Positions 14,460-22,172 of a stretch of DNA of 23,928 bases are shown piece by piece. The notes under the pieces are model-generated. The model was not told the origin of the DNA and did not search any database. It saw nothing but the letters and a program-made list of their open reading frames with translations. How positions within the stretch are numbered: position 1 is the first letter of the stretch; every line of letters begins with the position of its first letter. Source of the DNA: Thermoplasmata archaeon (GTDB lineage Archaea > Thermoplasmatota > Thermoplasmata > Lutacidiplasmatales > UBA184). A program made the position numbers and the translations under genes. The stretch lies in assembly GCA_030039995.1 (NCBI GenBank), contig JASHUL010000182.1, positions 1-23,928 on the forward strand, given 5' to 3'.

Positions 14460-15508
14460 TCGAGCGACCGGTCGGCTACGTCGCGTTGAGCGCGCCGTTC
14501 TTGGGGGTCGCCCTCGAACTCCTGCCGCACTTTCCCGGCGCGCAGGTCGCGGTCGCGTCGGCAGCCGCGGGCGCGTTCGCGGTCGGATGCCTCACCTTCG
14601 TGCAGCGGCACGCCGTGGGCCTCCCCAACGTTGTGCTCGCGGTGGCGTTGGTCGCCACCGCGGTGGCGGTCGCGCTCACCCCGGGCGTCTTCGGTCCGTA
14701 CGGGCCGGCGATCCTCGTCGGGTTCCTCGTGGGGGGACCGTGGGTATTGTCCGGGTACGTCGCGCGCCCGGAGAGTGCGCTCGGAATCCGGTTCGTCGCG
14801 TTCTCGGTCGCGACCCTGTGGGGGCTGTTCCTTCTGGCGAACGCCTCGAGCGCGGTCGGTAGCGGTCCGTCCACGATCGCGAGCGCGTACGTCACCCACT
14901 TCTTCTCTCTGGTCGGCCAGCAGTTCCAGGTCTTCGGCGGCCTTCTCTCCGGCGCCGCGAGCCCGCCGTTGCCGCTGAACCTCTTCTTCGACCCCCTCTA
15001 CACCGCGCTCGTGGCCGTCGCCCTCGTCGGACTCCTGCTCGTCAGCGTACGCCCCCAGACCGGCGCCCGGGCCCCGCTGCCCGTCGCGGTTCGGACGTAC
15101 CGCAGCGTCGATTCCGAGCGGGACGTGGGCGGGACCTACGGTTTCACCCCGGCGCAGCGCGGGGTGTTCCGAGAGCGGTCGGTCGGAGAGACGCCGCTCG
15201 CGACGTGGCCCCCCGGGATCGAGCCGGTGTTCGTCGGGGCCGCCGCGGCCGGCGCGTTCCTGGTCGCCTCGTATTTCGTCCCGACGTGGACGGTGGCGGC
15301 GACCGTTGCCTCCGTCGCGATCGCCGCTCTCTGGTTGATCCGAACCACCGTTCGCCCGCTCGACCCCGGGGTGGCCGGTACCGCGCCCCCGCGTCCGGCG
15401 GCCGGCCCACCGGCCGAGCCTCCCGAGTCGAATGTTGACCGGGCTCCCCCGGACCCTTCCCCCAGGGCGACGGACCCATCCGGTCCGGCGCCCGGGAACG
15501 CCTCGTGA
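14456..15508 (+). CDS. Multi-pass membrane protein closing the MoxR/DUF58 operon
   Basis: A 350-residue protein with about eight membrane helices: roughly 6-25, 29-49, 57-81, 84-104, 112-132, 183-201, 255-275 and 276-298. A soluble stretch of about 50 residues (PQTGARAPLPVAVRTYRSVD onward) separates helices six and seven, and the C-terminal 50 residues are Pro/Ala-rich and probably unstructured. No transglutaminase domain or catalytic Cys-His-Asp is seen, though that protein often ends such operons; here a membrane protein without recognised domain is in its place. The ATG overlaps the DUF58 stop as ATGA. It ends 12 bp before the convergent kelch gene. Confidence 0.8.
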   Translation: MIERPVGYVALSAPFLGVALELLPHFPGAQVAVASAAAGAFAVGCLTFVQRHAVGLPNVVLAVALVATAVAVALTPGVFGPYGPAILVGFLVGGPWVLSGYVARPESALGIRFVAFSVATLWGLFLLANASSAVGSGPSTIASAYVTHFFSLVGQQFQVFGGLLSGAASPPLPLNLFFDPLYTALVAVALVGLLLVSVRPQTGARAPLPVAVRTYRSVDSERDVGGTYGFTPAQRGVFRERSVGETPLATWPPGIEPVFVGAAAAGAFLVASYFVPTWTVAATVASVAIAALWLIRTTVRPLDPGVAGTAPPRPAAGPPAEPPESNVDRAPPDPSPRATDPSGPAPGNAS

Positions 15509-15520
15509 TCCGCGGGGCCC

Positions 15521-18205
15521 CTACGGGGGATTCCCACCCTCGCGGCGCTTCGACCGGTCCGCCTCGGCCTCCTCGCGTACCTCCCGCGCCCGCGAGCCGG
15601 GGTTTCGAAGCACGGTCAAGTAGACGAGCGCGCCCAACAGGCCGGCGATCGGGAAGAGGATCAGCGACCAGATGGCGTCCGAGGCCACGGGGAAGATGTG
15701 AAGCCCGACGTAGGTCGGCGGAGGGATCGGGACGAGATAGAGCACGAACCGGTTCGACGGGCTGCCGAATTCGACCTGGAACGACCCGTTCGCCGGCTCG
15801 AAGCCCGTCGCGACGACGACCCACAGCACCTTCGCCTGCGGAACGCCCGAGAAGTTCGCGTAGCCGCTCGTCTTCGAAACGCGCGTCTCGTTCGGGAACG
15901 GGAGCCCGGAGCTCAAGTTCGTACCCACGAAATGTAGATCGACCGTCGCCGAGCCGACGGGCGGATTGCCGCTCCCGTCGCTGAGGACGAGCACGACGAT
16001 GTTCGAGAATCCGATCAGGCTGAGGTAGTACGTTCGGCTCAGGTTCGCGCCCGGGGGCGCGATGAGCCGCGGGATGGAGGTGTTCGAGATGAATCCCGGC
16101 GCCGAGACCGAGACGGAGTAGTTCCCGGTCGGCAGAGAGAACGTCACGGTCCCCTCGATGTTCGTGACGAACGTCGTTCGATACGGGCCGGTCGAGAGCG
16201 CACTGAGGTTGGTGACGGTCACGTTCGCGCCGCGCACCTGGAATCCCGGCCCGTTGCCCCGTTGGCCGAGGATGGCGATCGTGACCGTCGGATACGGTTC
16301 GGCGCGCAGGGTCAGGTTCGCGTAGCCGACGCCGGTGAACGTGACGTTGAGCGGGACCGAGGTGGTGAGGAATCCGTACAGTGAGCCCGCGACCGTGACC
16401 GGACCGAGTAGGTCAAGCGTCGCGTTCAACGTCCCACCCGGCCCCGTCGACCCGATCCCCCGCCCGGCGACGGTGATCCCCACCCCGGCCGCGGCGGCGA
16501 GCGTGCCGTTCGGCAGGAGGGCCTCGGTGCGGACGAGGAGGAGGTAGAGCGGAGAGAGCGTGATGTTCACCGGGACCGTCGACCCCGAGGCGGCATCCAC
16601 CGACGTCGTGGACGGGTGGTCCCCCGTCCGTTGTACCGAGAGCGTGTAGTTGCCCGCGGGCACGTCGGTGTAGATGACCCCGCCGGACGCATTGGTCCGC
16701 TGAGGGGAGCCCGCCACCGGCCGCGTCAAGTACGACAGTCCTACGCTCGCGTTCGAGAGGGGAGCTCCTGACGGGTCCCTCACCTCGACCACGACCGTCG
16801 CCGGCGGTACCGGCGCCAGACTGAGGGAGATCTCGACGTTCGACCCCGGGGGGAGCCAGACCGAGGTCGACCGTGGCGAGTAGCCGGCCTGCGAGGCCGT
16901 GACCGCCGTGACGTTCGACGGGAGCGCGAACGCGGTCGCGAAGCCGGTCGCGTTGGTCAGAAGGTCGGAGCTGGGGCCGACCTGGACGGTCGCGTTCGCG
17001 ATCCCAACCCCGGTCGCCGCGTTCCCGACTTTCACGGTGAGGTTCGCGGTCGCGGCAAGACGCCAGACGTCGCCGAGCGGACCGTTCGTGCCGGCGCCGC
17101 CCGTCAGGAGCACGCTCGAGTTTCCCTCCAGGTCGAGGAAGTCGGCCGCGGCGCTGTATCGTGCGGACGGCACCGCCGAGGTCGCGGCCGAAGTCCACGC
17201 CGTGATGCTCGGTTGGAAGTAGTAGGTGGAGTCGTAGGTCGCCGTGCCGTTCGTGCCTCCGAAGAGGACGGCGACTTCCTCGGCCTCATCCCAGACCCAG
17301 ACCGCGTTCATCCGTGGCGGCGGCACGCCCCCGAGCGGGGTCAGCTCCCGCCACACCGGGTCGGTCGGCGAAAACGTCCAGACGTTCGCCGAGCAGGGAT
17401 AACAACCCCCGAAGAGCAGAAACTCGCCCAGCGTCGGCACCCAGATCAGGGACGCACCGTGGACCGCGCCGGGGGTCGGTCCGGCGGTGACGTACTGATC
17501 CCAGGTGTCCGTGGTCGTGTTCAGCGCCCAGGTGTCGGAGTAGGTGATCTGCCCGATCCCGCTCACGTTCTGGGCCCACCCTCCGTACAGCAGTGCGATG
17601 CCTCCTCCGACTGCGAAGGCGGGGTCCTGTCGGGCGGCGGGAGCGACGGGAGTGACGAGTTCCGTCCACCGTTGGGACCCGAAATCGAAGACCCAGGTCT
17701 CGTTCGACACGGCTTGGGTGGACGCGTTCGTCCGACCTCCGAAGAGGATCGCGGAGTCCCCCGCCTCGTTCGCGGCGAATCCGAAGTCGCTTCGTGCCGG
17801 CGGCGCGTCGGTCGCCGCGACGGGGGTCCAGAGATTGCTCGCCTCAGAGTAGAGGTACGTGGCGTTCGACAGACCGGACCCGCCCGTGCCGCCGAACAGC
17901 ACGCCCTCGCCCGAGCTCGAGTTGGCGGCGAAGCTCGCGCCTTCCAGCGCGGACGGGGCCGCCGGGGTCCAGGGGACCCAATCCATCGTGGACCCTTCGG
18001 TGGCGCTCGGCGACGACCGGCCGCCGGTCGACATCGCGGGGAGGACGCTCGCCGCGGGAACGGCCGGGCCGATCCCCGAGGCGACGGGAGGGGACGCCCC
18101 TTCGGGGGCGAGCAGCAACGACGAAAGCACGACGACGGCGAGCACGAGGGCGCTGAGCTGCCCGGCTCGCCGGCACCCGCGAGTTCCCATCGGCCGTCCT
18201 CGCAT
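15521..18205 (-). CDS. Large kelch-propeller plus carboxypeptidase-regulatory-like surface protein
   Basis: A protein of about 894 residues. Numbering from the ATG at 18205, a signal-like hydrophobic stretch lies at about 15-35 (AGQLSALVLAVVVLSSLLLA); the ATG at 18190 would give a shorter leader and is equally possible, while a start at 18295 is less likely because it makes a 45-residue basic leader. Residues about 88-383 carry six kelch-type blades with G-G turns (LFGGTGG, LFGGRTN, LYGGWAQ, LFGGCYP, LFGGTNG, LTGGAG); the fourth contains a C-x-x-C pair. From about 388 to 820 come several Ig-like or carboxypeptidase-regulatory-like repeats, each with a G-Y/N-Y/S-V-T/S-x-x-A/x-G turn (for example GNYSVSVSAPGF, GNYTLSVQRTG). 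A final membrane helix (about 843-866) and a charged tail (AREVREEAEADRSKRRE) end it. Rich in NxT/S. An extracellular adhesin or stalk is likely. Confidence 0.88.
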   Translation of the reverse strand: MRGRPMGTRGCRRAGQLSALVLAVVVLSSLLLAPEGASPPVASGIGPAVPAASVLPAMSTGGRSSPSATEGSTMDWVPWTPAAPSALEGASFAANSSSGEGVLFGGTGGSGLSNATYLYSEASNLWTPVAATDAPPARSDFGFAANEAGDSAILFGGRTNASTQAVSNETWVFDFGSQRWTELVTPVAPAARQDPAFAVGGGIALLYGGWAQNVSGIGQITYSDTWALNTTTDTWDQYVTAGPTPGAVHGASLIWVPTLGEFLLFGGCYPCSANVWTFSPTDPVWRELTPLGGVPPPRMNAVWVWDEAEEVAVLFGGTNGTATYDSTYYFQPSITAWTSAATSAVPSARYSAAADFLDLEGNSSVLLTGGAGTNGPLGDVWRLAATANLTVKVGNAATGVGIANATVQVGPSSDLLTNATGFATAFALPSNVTAVTASQAGYSPRSTSVWLPPGSNVEISLSLAPVPPATVVVEVRDPSGAPLSNASVGLSYLTRPVAGSPQRTNASGGVIYTDVPAGNYTLSVQRTGDHPSTTSVDAASGSTVPVNITLSPLYLLLVRTEALLPNGTLAAAAGVGITVAGRGIGSTGPGGTLNATLDLLGPVTVAGSLYGFLTTSVPLNVTFTGVGYANLTLRAEPYPTVTIAILGQRGNGPGFQVRGANVTVTNLSALSTGPYRTTFVTNIEGTVTFSLPTGNYSVSVSAPGFISNTSIPRLIAPPGANLSRTYYLSLIGFSNIVVLVLSDGSGNPPVGSATVDLHFVGTNLSSGLPFPNETRVSKTSGYANFSGVPQAKVLWVVVATGFEPANGSFQVEFGSPSNRFVLYLVPIPPPTYVGLHIFPVASDAIWSLILFPIAGLLGALVYLTVLRNPGSRAREVREEAEADRSKRREGGNPP

Positions 18206-18386
18206 CGCGGCTCCGTACGGACGGAGACGGAGAACGGGAGGCCGCCAAGACCTTGCTGGGGTCTCCGGTGCGTCCCTCGCGCTACGCCGGCGCACGGTCG
18301 GCGAACGCTCTTATGCTCGGCCCGTCTCGTTCGCGCGAGACCGGAACCCCCCGTTCGCTACGCCGATTGGGGCGCCCGACGTTTCC

Positions 18387-19688
18387 ATGAGCGACCCCAA
18401 TGCCACCGTGACCACGAAGCCGCGACCGACCTTCGCCGACCTTCCCCTCGACCCGACGCTCCGCCGGGGCGTCGCGGAGATGGGGTATCTCGAACCGACC
18501 CCGATCCAAAGCGGGACGATCCCGCACGCGGTGCGGGGACGCGACCTCATCGGGACCGCGCAGACCGGCACGGGAAAGACCGCTGCTTTCCTCCTTCCGA
18601 TCCTCGAACGGCTCCTCACCCGCCCGCGAGGTCGGGCGTACGCTCTAGTGCTCACACCGACCCGGGAGCTCGCCCTTCAGGCCGAGGGGTTCCTGCGCCG
18701 ACTGGGCCGGCACACCCGACTTCGAGGGGCGGCCGTCTACGGCGGCGTCGGGATGGCCGACCAGGAACGAGCGCTCCGAGGCGGCGCCGAGATCATCGTG
18801 GCTACGCCCGGACGACTCCTCGACCATATGGATCGGGGCTACGTCGACTTCCGCTCGCTCGAAGTGCTCGTGCTCGATGAGGCGGACCGCATGCTCGACA
18901 TGGGCTTCCTGCCGGACGTGCGGCGTGTCCTCTCCCGGGTCCCGCGCGACCGCCAGACGATGCTGTTCTCGGCGACGATGCCCGCCGAGGTCGTCAAGCT
19001 GGCGCACGAGTTCCTGCGCGACCCCCACATCATCCGAGCGGACGCGCCGACCGTCGCCGCGGTTGGAGTGGCCCATCATGCGGTCTCGGTCCCTTCCGAA
19101 CGAAAGACCGACGCGCTCATCGCGCTCCTGAAAAAGCCCGAACGCTCGAGCGTCCTCGTCTTCGTCCGGACGAAACATCGCGCGGACCGAGTCGCCCGAC
19201 AGCTCGAGCACGCGGGGCTTCGCGTCGCGGTGATCCACGGCAATCGCAGCCAGGCCCAGCGGGTCCGGGCGCTGGAGGGATTCCGTCAAGGGCGCGCGCG
19301 CGTGCTGGTCGCGACGGACATCGCCGCCCGGGGCGTCGACGTCGAGGATGTGAGCGACGTCGTCAACTACGATGTCCCGCACGAACCGGAAACGTACGTG
19401 CACCGGGTCGGACGTACGGCCCGCGCCCAGCGGCGCGGGGACGCGCTCACGCTGATCTCTCCGGACGAGGCGCGGGACTTCGCGAGGATCGAGCAGCTTC
19501 TCGGATTCTCCGTGCCGCGCGACCTCTCGGGCGAGCTCCCCGAGGAGCTCGCCCGGAGCGTTCGCGGCACCGAGCCTCGGCCGACCCGCAGCTGGTCCCG
19601 TGCTCCCCCGGGGCGCGGCCCGTCCCGGTTCTCCGGGGAGTCGTCGCGCGGACCCGCCCCGAAGCGGCCGGTCCAGCGCCGATGGTAG
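18387..19688 (+). CDS. DEAD-box RNA helicase
   Basis: A 433-residue ATP-dependent RNA helicase with all motifs in order: Q motif (F16 to Q41), motif I AQTGTGKT (58-65), PTREL (91-95), GG (119-120), TPGR (140-143), DEAD (164-167), SAT (195-197), then in the second RecA domain FVRT, VATDIAARGVD and HRVGRTAR. The last 60 residues are Arg/Pro/Ser-rich and disordered, typical of RhlE/CshA-like enzymes and probably used for RNA contact. It likely unwinds structured RNA in ribosome assembly or decay; the precise role is not readable. The ATG at 18387 is the first before the Q motif; the frame stays open upstream opposite the kelch gene, but that part has no helicase features. CTTATGC about 75 nt upstream is a weak promoter candidate. 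Confidence 0.96.
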   Translation: MSDPNATVTTKPRPTFADLPLDPTLRRGVAEMGYLEPTPIQSGTIPHAVRGRDLIGTAQTGTGKTAAFLLPILERLLTRPRGRAYALVLTPTRELALQAEGFLRRLGRHTRLRGAAVYGGVGMADQERALRGGAEIIVATPGRLLDHMDRGYVDFRSLEVLVLDEADRMLDMGFLPDVRRVLSRVPRDRQTMLFSATMPAEVVKLAHEFLRDPHIIRADAPTVAAVGVAHHAVSVPSERKTDALIALLKKPERSSVLVFVRTKHRADRVARQLEHAGLRVAVIHGNRSQAQRVRALEGFRQGRARVLVATDIAARGVDVEDVSDVVNYDVPHEPETYVHRVGRTARAQRRGDALTLISPDEARDFARIEQLLGFSVPRDLSGELPEELARSVRGTEPRPTRSWSRAPPGRGPSRFSGESSRGPAPKRPVQRRW

Positions 19689-19741
19689 TCGGCGCCGATC
19701 GGACGCAAGCTTGAGGTCGGCTTCGGCGTTCGCCCGGGGCC

Positions 19742-20602
19742 GTGTCGTCCGCGTTCCCGCGATTCCGGGGCAAGTGGCGGCACCGCGCGATCGTGAACCC
19801 GAAGGAGTTCCTTCGGCGGTACTACCCTGACCTCCGGGCTCCCCGCCGGTGCCTTGTCGTCTGGAACCCGCGTCTCGCCGAACGCTTGGCCGAGCGGTTC
19901 CGCGGCGCGAGGGTTCCGGCCCTCGCTCCGTTCTACGTCGTCCCTGGCGGCGAAAGTCCGGTCGGGCTGGTCTGCCCTCGCGGCGTGGGCGCGCCGACCA
20001 CGATCACTCAATGCGAGGAGCTCGCGGCCGCGGGCACTCGGGAGTTTCTGGGCGTCGGAACTGCCGGAGGACTCTCGCCATCGCTCGCCTCGGGCGAGGT
20101 CGTGGTGTGCGACGGAGCGGTCCGCGATGAAGGCACGTCGCATCACTACGCTCCGGCCCACGTACCGGCCCGACCGTCGCCGACGCTACGCCGGTGGGTC
20201 GAGCGAACGCTCGAGCGTGCGGGAGTTTCGTTCCGGGTGGGACCGAGCTGGACGACGGACGCGCCATACCGCGAGACCGTACCCGAGCTCCGGCACTACC
20301 GCTCGCGGGGCGTCCTCACCGTCGAGATGGAGGCGTCGGCGATGTTCCTGTTCGGGCGCGCGCGCCGTGTCCAGGTCGCCTCGGTCTTCGTCATCAGTGA
20401 CCACCTCACCGACCGGGGCTGGGACCCCCGGCTGCACGAAGTCACGGGTCGTCTCGAAGACGTGGCGGCTGCCGTCCTTGGCGGTTCCCTCAGTTCGCCC
20501 GGATCCCGAAGCGCTCGGGGCGGAACTCCTCGAGCGGGATCGACGGGGGTCGTCCGTCGAGGATCTCCGAGATCAGCCGACCGGTCGCGATCGAGGTCGT
20601 GA
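19742..20602 (+). CDS. Nucleoside phosphorylase (PNP/UDP family)
   Basis: A 286-residue cytosolic enzyme of the purine nucleoside/uridine phosphorylase family. It shows the phosphate and ribose loop GVGAPTTITQCEEL (81-94), the core FLGVGTAGGLSPSLASGEVV, the nucleoside-binding VEMEAS (194-199) and the catalytic-region aspartate in ISDHLTD (218-224). These would cleave a nucleoside with phosphate to base and ribose 1-phosphate; base specificity is not clear. GTG at 19742 is chosen since AAGCTTGAG, a possible promoter, lies about 31 nt upstream and the family's N-terminal segment starts there. It is 53 bp behind the helicase. From residue 250 the protein is a Ser/Arg/Gly tail exactly where it overlaps the 3' end of the convergent oxidoreductase gene (113 bp), a possible read-through or sequencing slip. 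Confidence 0.85.
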   Translation: MSSAFPRFRGKWRHRAIVNPKEFLRRYYPDLRAPRRCLVVWNPRLAERLAERFRGARVPALAPFYVVPGGESPVGLVCPRGVGAPTTITQCEELAAAGTREFLGVGTAGGLSPSLASGEVVVCDGAVRDEGTSHHYAPAHVPARPSPTLRRWVERTLERAGVSFRVGPSWTTDAPYRETVPELRHYRSRGVLTVEMEASAMFLFGRARRVQVASVFVISDHLTDRGWDPRLHEVTGRLEDVAAAVLGGSLSSPGSRSARGGTPRAGSTGVVRRGSPRSADRSRSRS

Positions 20603-21614
20603 TCCCGATCCCCTCGTGCGCCACGGCCACCACGACCTCCGGGCGCCCCGGCAACGGACCGAGGATCGGGGTGCCCTCGGGACCCGCCGGTCGGAGGCCG
20701 GACCACGTGCGCTCGACCGGGAGGCGGTCGAAATCGGGAAGGAACTGCTTGGCCCGGGCCACGAGCCGTTCCACGACCTTCGGGTCGACCTCGGTGGAGC
20801 TGCCGACGTACTGGCGGGTCGCCCCGAGCAGATAGCGCCCGGACGATCGCGGTTGGCAGCTGAAGACGATCGACTCCGCCTCCCGAGGGTTCGAGCCTTG
20901 CACGTACCCTACCTCCGAGAGCTGGTGGCGCACGTACCCCGGGCGGGGGGTCGTCAGCACGATGTGCCCCTTCCGCGGCCGGACCGGCAGCGCGGGAACG
21001 AGCTCGGGGGCTCGCCACCCGGTGGCGACGACGAACCGTTCGGCACGAACGCTCTCGCCACCGTCCAGCGTCAGGGCGTCGGCACCGAGCGAACGCACGC
21101 GAGCGTGGGTTCGAATCTCGGCGCCCGAGGCGACCGCGTCCCGTGCGAGGAATCGAGACGCTTCGGCCGCGTCGATCACGATGTCGCCCGGCACCCACAG
21201 GGCACCGGGCAGGCCGGGACGAAGGTTCGGTTCCATCTCGGCGAGCCGTCGGCGGTCCACGAACTCGGCGGGAACCCCGACCGACGCGTACAACTCTGCT
21301 TTGCGCTCGACGGCGGACATCTCCTCCTCGGTCGCCGCGATCCAGAGGGCCCCCCAGCGCACGAAGTCGACCTCGGCGGGCAGCTCCGGCCCGAGCTCGT
21401 CCCAGAGGTCGCGGGAGAACCGGGTCAGCGCGAGCTGGGCCGGGGTGTCGTCGTAGACACCGACGTGGCCCATCGCCCGGCAGCTCGTGTCGCCCGCAAC
21501 CTCGCCCGCTTCGAGTACGACGACCGACCGACCCCGATGCGCGAGCTCGCGCGCGATCGAACAACCGATGATGCCGGCGCCCACGACCGCTGCGTCGTAC
21601 TGCACCCGAGGCAT
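20490..21614 (-). CDS. FAD-dependent amino-acid/amine oxidoreductase (DAO family)
   Basis: A 374-residue flavoprotein. The dinucleotide-binding motif is V-V-G-A-G-I-I-G (10-17) with the acidic ribose ligand E35 in VVVLEAGE. The middle holds the DAO substrate domain (VDFVRWGALWIAATEEEMSA, then PGLPGALWVPGDIVIDAAEA, typical of glycine, sarcosine and D-amino acid oxidase or dehydrogenase relatives), and the C-terminus has RTWSGLRPAGPEGTPILGPL and GHEG-like AHEGIGITTSIATGRLISE, which contact the flavin. It probably oxidises an amino or imino acid and produces an imine. The ATG at 21614 is preferred over 21626 as it directly precedes the first strand and lies 27 nt from the promoter-like palindrome; both are in frame. 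Divergent from the stress-protein gene. Confidence 0.9.
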   Translation of the reverse strand: MPRVQYDAAVVGAGIIGCSIARELAHRGRSVVVLEAGEVAGDTSCRAMGHVGVYDDTPAQLALTRFSRDLWDELGPELPAEVDFVRWGALWIAATEEEMSAVERKAELYASVGVPAEFVDRRRLAEMEPNLRPGLPGALWVPGDIVIDAAEASRFLARDAVASGAEIRTHARVRSLGADALTLDGGESVRAERFVVATGWRAPELVPALPVRPRKGHIVLTTPRPGYVRHQLSEVGYVQGSNPREAESIVFSCQPRSSGRYLLGATRQYVGSSTEVDPKVVERLVARAKQFLPDFDRLPVERTWSGLRPAGPEGTPILGPLPGRPEVVVAVAHEGIGITTSIATGRLISEILDGRPPSIPLEEFRPERFGIRAN

Positions 21615-21634
21615 CGGCCCGCGCATCGGAGCGG

Positions 21635-21646
21635 CCTTCAAGAAGG
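21635..21646. promoter_or_regulatory. 12-bp palindrome between the FAD oxidoreductase and the stress-protein gene
   Basis: CCTTC-AA-GAAGG is a near-perfect inverted repeat whose centre is 27 nt before the ATG at 21614 (minus) and 34 nt before the ATG at 21675 (plus). It may be a joint operator or the common core-promoter region of the divergent pair; its A/T content is low for a TATA box. Confidence 0.35.
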
Positions 21647-21674
21647 TTGGCGCCTCTCCGGAGGACTGCGGACG

Positions 21675-22172
21675 ATGTTCGAGAAGGTCTTCGTCGCGTT
21701 CGACGGCTCGCCCGAGTCCCGCAAGGCGTGCGACGTGGCGATCGAGATCGCGGCCCGGTTCCACTCGTCGCTGACCGTGGGAACCGTCCACCCGCCGAGC
21801 CGAGAGGCGACGGACGGACACCTGGAGAGCCTCGTCCCGTTCGACAGCTCGGGGAAGTCGTTGGCCGTGATCATCGACGAGCTTCGGGCGCAGGCGACCG
21901 CGCGCGGCGTCCCGTCGCTCGAGCCGGTGTTCCTCCAGGGAGACGACGTCGTGCCGACGCTGCTCGACTATCTTCGGACGACCCCGCACGACCTCGCCGT
22001 CACCGGCTCCCGGGGACTCTCCCGGGGCCAGCGCCTCTTTCTCGGGTCCGTGTCGGCCGGGCTGGTGGGCGACGCCCCGTGTCCAGTGCTCGTCGTCCGA
22101 GTTCCGAAGGGCCGGGCGGCGCGGGCCGGACCCGGACCGGCCCGGGGCGGCGCGACTCGAACTCGTGCCTAG
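21675..22172 (+). CDS. Universal stress protein (UspA family)
   Basis: A 165-residue single-domain UspA protein, slightly longer than the usual 140-150. It begins FEKVFVAFDGSPESRKACDV, the typical first strand and loop, and contains the ATP-binding motif G-x2-G-x9-G-S: GSRGLSRGQRLFLGS in the C-terminal third, followed by VSAGLVGDAPCPVLVVRVPK. This is the ATP-binding subclass. USPs are cytosolic and linked to starvation, oxidative and acid stress; the partner is unknown. The final 20 residues are Gly/Arg/Pro-rich. Its TAG stop is part of a CTAG shared with the convergent VWA gene. The ATG at 21675 sits about 34 nt from the palindrome between it and the FAD gene. Confidence 0.92.
   Translation: MFEKVFVAFDGSPESRKACDVAIEIAARFHSSLTVGTVHPPSREATDGHLESLVPFDSSGKSLAVIIDELRAQATARGVPSLEPVFLQGDDVVPTLLDYLRTTPHDLAVTGSRGLSRGQRLFLGSVSAGLVGDAPCPVLVVRVPKGRAARAGPGPARGGATRTRA

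Noticed and set aside
17859..18386. N-terminal extension of the DEAD-box helicase by 176 codons.
   Set aside because: It is antisense to the kelch protein's signal region and has no helicase-related sequence; the Q motif starts 15 residues after the ATG at 18387.
21106..21124. GTGGGTTCGAATCTCGGC resembles a tRNA T-arm.
   Set aside because: It lies within the conserved FAD oxidoreductase coding frame, and no anticodon arm or matching acceptor stem is seen around it.
19854..21674. A continuous plus-strand frame ending in the stress protein that would give a 772-residue fusion.
   Set aside because: The first 607 codons overlap the phosphorylase in another frame and are antisense to the FAD gene; the UspA domain is complete from the ATG at 21675.
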